From assembly GCA_964632005.1 (NCBI GenBank), contig CAZWAP010000051.1:1-15920 (forward strand): 15,920 nucleotides of DNA. The letters are read 5' to 3'. The notes below the pieces were generated by a model that did not search any database, was not told the DNA's origin, and saw nothing but the letters and a program-made list of their open reading frames with translations. The DNA comes from CAZWAP01 sp964632005. GTDB taxonomy: Bacteria > Planctomycetota > Phycisphaerae > Sedimentisphaerales > Anaerobacaceae. A program made the position numbers and the translations under genes. Shown here in pieces: positions 15,048 through 15,920 of the stretch; positions within the stretch are counted from its first letter, which is position 1; each line of letters opens with the position of its first letter.

Positions 15048-15767
15048 ATGGGTCAGCAGAGACTGCAGAAGGTTCTGGCGGCGGCGGGCGTGGACTCGCG
15101 GAGGAAGTGCGAGGAGCTGATCCTGCAAGGGGCGGTCGAAGTCAATGGCGAGGTGGTCGATAAGCTGCCGGCATTTGTCGATCCGGCAAAGGATGTTATC
15201 AAGGTCAACGGCAGGCGGCTCAGGCCGGCCAAGAGGCTATACTACCTGCTAAACAAGCCGAAGGGTGTGATATGCACGAATCGCGATCCCCAGGGCCGGG
15301 CAAAAGCCATCGACCTTGTGCCGACCGGCCAGCGGGTGTTCTGCGTCGGAAGACTCGACGCCGATACAACTGGAATAGTCCTCCTGACCAACGACAGTGA
15401 GCTCGCAAACAGACTGACACACCCGCGGTACGGGCTTGCGAAAACTTACGTTGCGACGGTCAAGGGAAGGATCAGCGGTGACGCGGCCGAGAGGCTGAAG
15501 CGCGGGGTCTGGCTGGCAGAAGGCAAAACGGCAAGGGCGTCGGTGAAGATACTCAGGCGCGGCCCCAGGGAGTCGCTGATCGAGATTACGGTGCGCCAGG
15601 GGCTAAATCGGCAGATTCGCAGGATGCTTGCAAGAGCCGGTCTGCCCGTCAAATCGCTCAAGAGGACGCGGATCGGGCAACTGGCGGTGCGAGGTCTGGG
15701 CGTGGGCAAGTTCAGGGAACTGACCCCGGCGGAAGTCAGGATGCTTAAGAAGTCGGTCGGGCTTTAG
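15048..15767 (+). CDS. rRNA pseudouridine synthase, RsuA/RluB/RluE type
   Basis: The enzyme isomerises a specific uridine in ribosomal RNA to pseudouridine. The 239-residue protein has an N-terminal S4 RNA-binding domain (3-50; RLQKVLAAAGVDSRRKCEELI and the G.V.VNG strand), then the catalytic domain. Visible motifs are YYLLNKPKGVICT at 65-77, GRLDADTTGIVLLTND at 101-116 with catalytic D104, LTHPRYGLAKTY at 123-134, and RQGLNRQIRRML at 183-194, the family's NRQ.RRM signature. The ATG at 15048 is preferred because the S4 domain follows directly; a TTG at 15027 would add seven residues. Ribosome sites are poor for both. It follows the UbiA-family gene by 64 bp, probably in one transcript. RluB (23S) is the closest resemblance, but the target uridine cannot be assigned from sequence alone. 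Confidence 0.93.
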   Translation: MGQQRLQKVLAAAGVDSRRKCEELILQGAVEVNGEVVDKLPAFVDPAKDVIKVNGRRLRPAKRLYYLLNKPKGVICTNRDPQGRAKAIDLVPTGQRVFCVGRLDADTTGIVLLTNDSELANRLTHPRYGLAKTYVATVKGRISGDAAERLKRGVWLAEGKTARASVKILRRGPRESLIEITVRQGLNRQIRRMLARAGLPVKSLKRTRIGQLAVRGLGVGKFRELTPAEVRMLKKSVGL

Positions 15768-15788
15768 GTCACATTGCCGACAACCAGG

Positions 15789-15815
15789 CCATTTTGCTCA
15801 TAGAGCAGTGGTTTT
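15789..15815 (+). terminator. probable intrinsic terminator after the pseudouridine synthase gene
   Basis: CCA-TTT-TGCTC-ATA-GAGCA-G-TGG forms a hairpin with one small internal loop (TTT opposite G), followed by TTTT at 15812-15815. It begins 21 bases after the stop codon. The stem is modest, so termination may be partial. Confidence 0.45.
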
Positions 15816-15835
15816 CGACCCTGCCGGGCAGCGAT

Positions 15836-15887
15836 ACGGCCGGCAATGGCATAAGTTGCTCGCAACTTTCTGCTCATAACCGGCCGT
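15836..15887. repeat. nested inverted repeats near the right edge
   Basis: The outer arms ACGGCCGG (15836-15843) and CCGGCCGT (15880-15887) are perfectly complementary. Inside them AAGTTGC (15853-15859) and GCAACTT (15862-15868) form a second perfect hairpin around TC. TGCTCATA occurs both here (15871-15878) and in the hairpin at 15795-15802. No U run follows. The stretch 15768-15920 has no coding sequence that I can support. Confidence 0.55.
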
Positions 15888-15920
15888 CCCGTCAAGATGC
15901 GGCCCTCGTCAGCGCGTTTT

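Overview
The window looks like chromosome from a free-living planctomycete, probably of the Phycisphaerae/Sedimentisphaerales type. This is inferred from three things: a secreted protein with a C-terminal PEP-CTERM sorting tail, a broken gene ending in the parallel-beta-helix plus dockerin-like C-terminus common in planctomycete secreted proteins, and secreted glycosidase-type proteins beside scattered housekeeping genes. No rRNA, tRNA, CRISPR array, transposase or phage gene was seen.

Layout. 1-1280 (+): a small PEP-CTERM surface protein, two strong inverted repeats, and the decayed 3' end of a beta-helix/dockerin-type secreted protein. 1281-4978 (-): two secreted proteins, a 701-aa GH29 alpha-L-fucosidase-like protein carrying a second barrel-like domain, followed by a 484-aa beta-propeller-like protein (DUF4185-like). 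They probably form a small glycan-degradation operon. 4979-5390: divergent intergenic region with a very good sigma70-type promoter reading right. 5391-6988 (+): a TPR lipoprotein and the lipoprotein signal peptidase LspA. 6945-13841 (-): a mostly housekeeping run in transcription order HAD phosphatase, coaE, rho, valS, bifunctional-nuclease-domain (DUF151) protein. The last of these overlaps lspA tail to tail. 14072-15767 (+): a UbiA-family prenyltransferase of the decaprenyl-phosphate phosphoribosyltransferase type and an RsuA/RluB-type pseudouridine synthase, followed by hairpins.

How the genes work together. Several neighbours make functional sense: a lipoprotein beside LspA, which would process it; the HAD phosphatase divergent from the polyprenyl-phosphate phosphoribosyltransferase, whose product needs dephosphorylation; and coaE next to rho next to valS in a core-gene block. 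The features most worth a second look are the two-domain GH29 protein, a compositionally distinct in-frame insertion of roughly 85 residues in valyl-tRNA synthetase, the HAD/UbiA pair, and several strong inverted repeats. I see no clear novel multi-gene defence or mobile system in this window.
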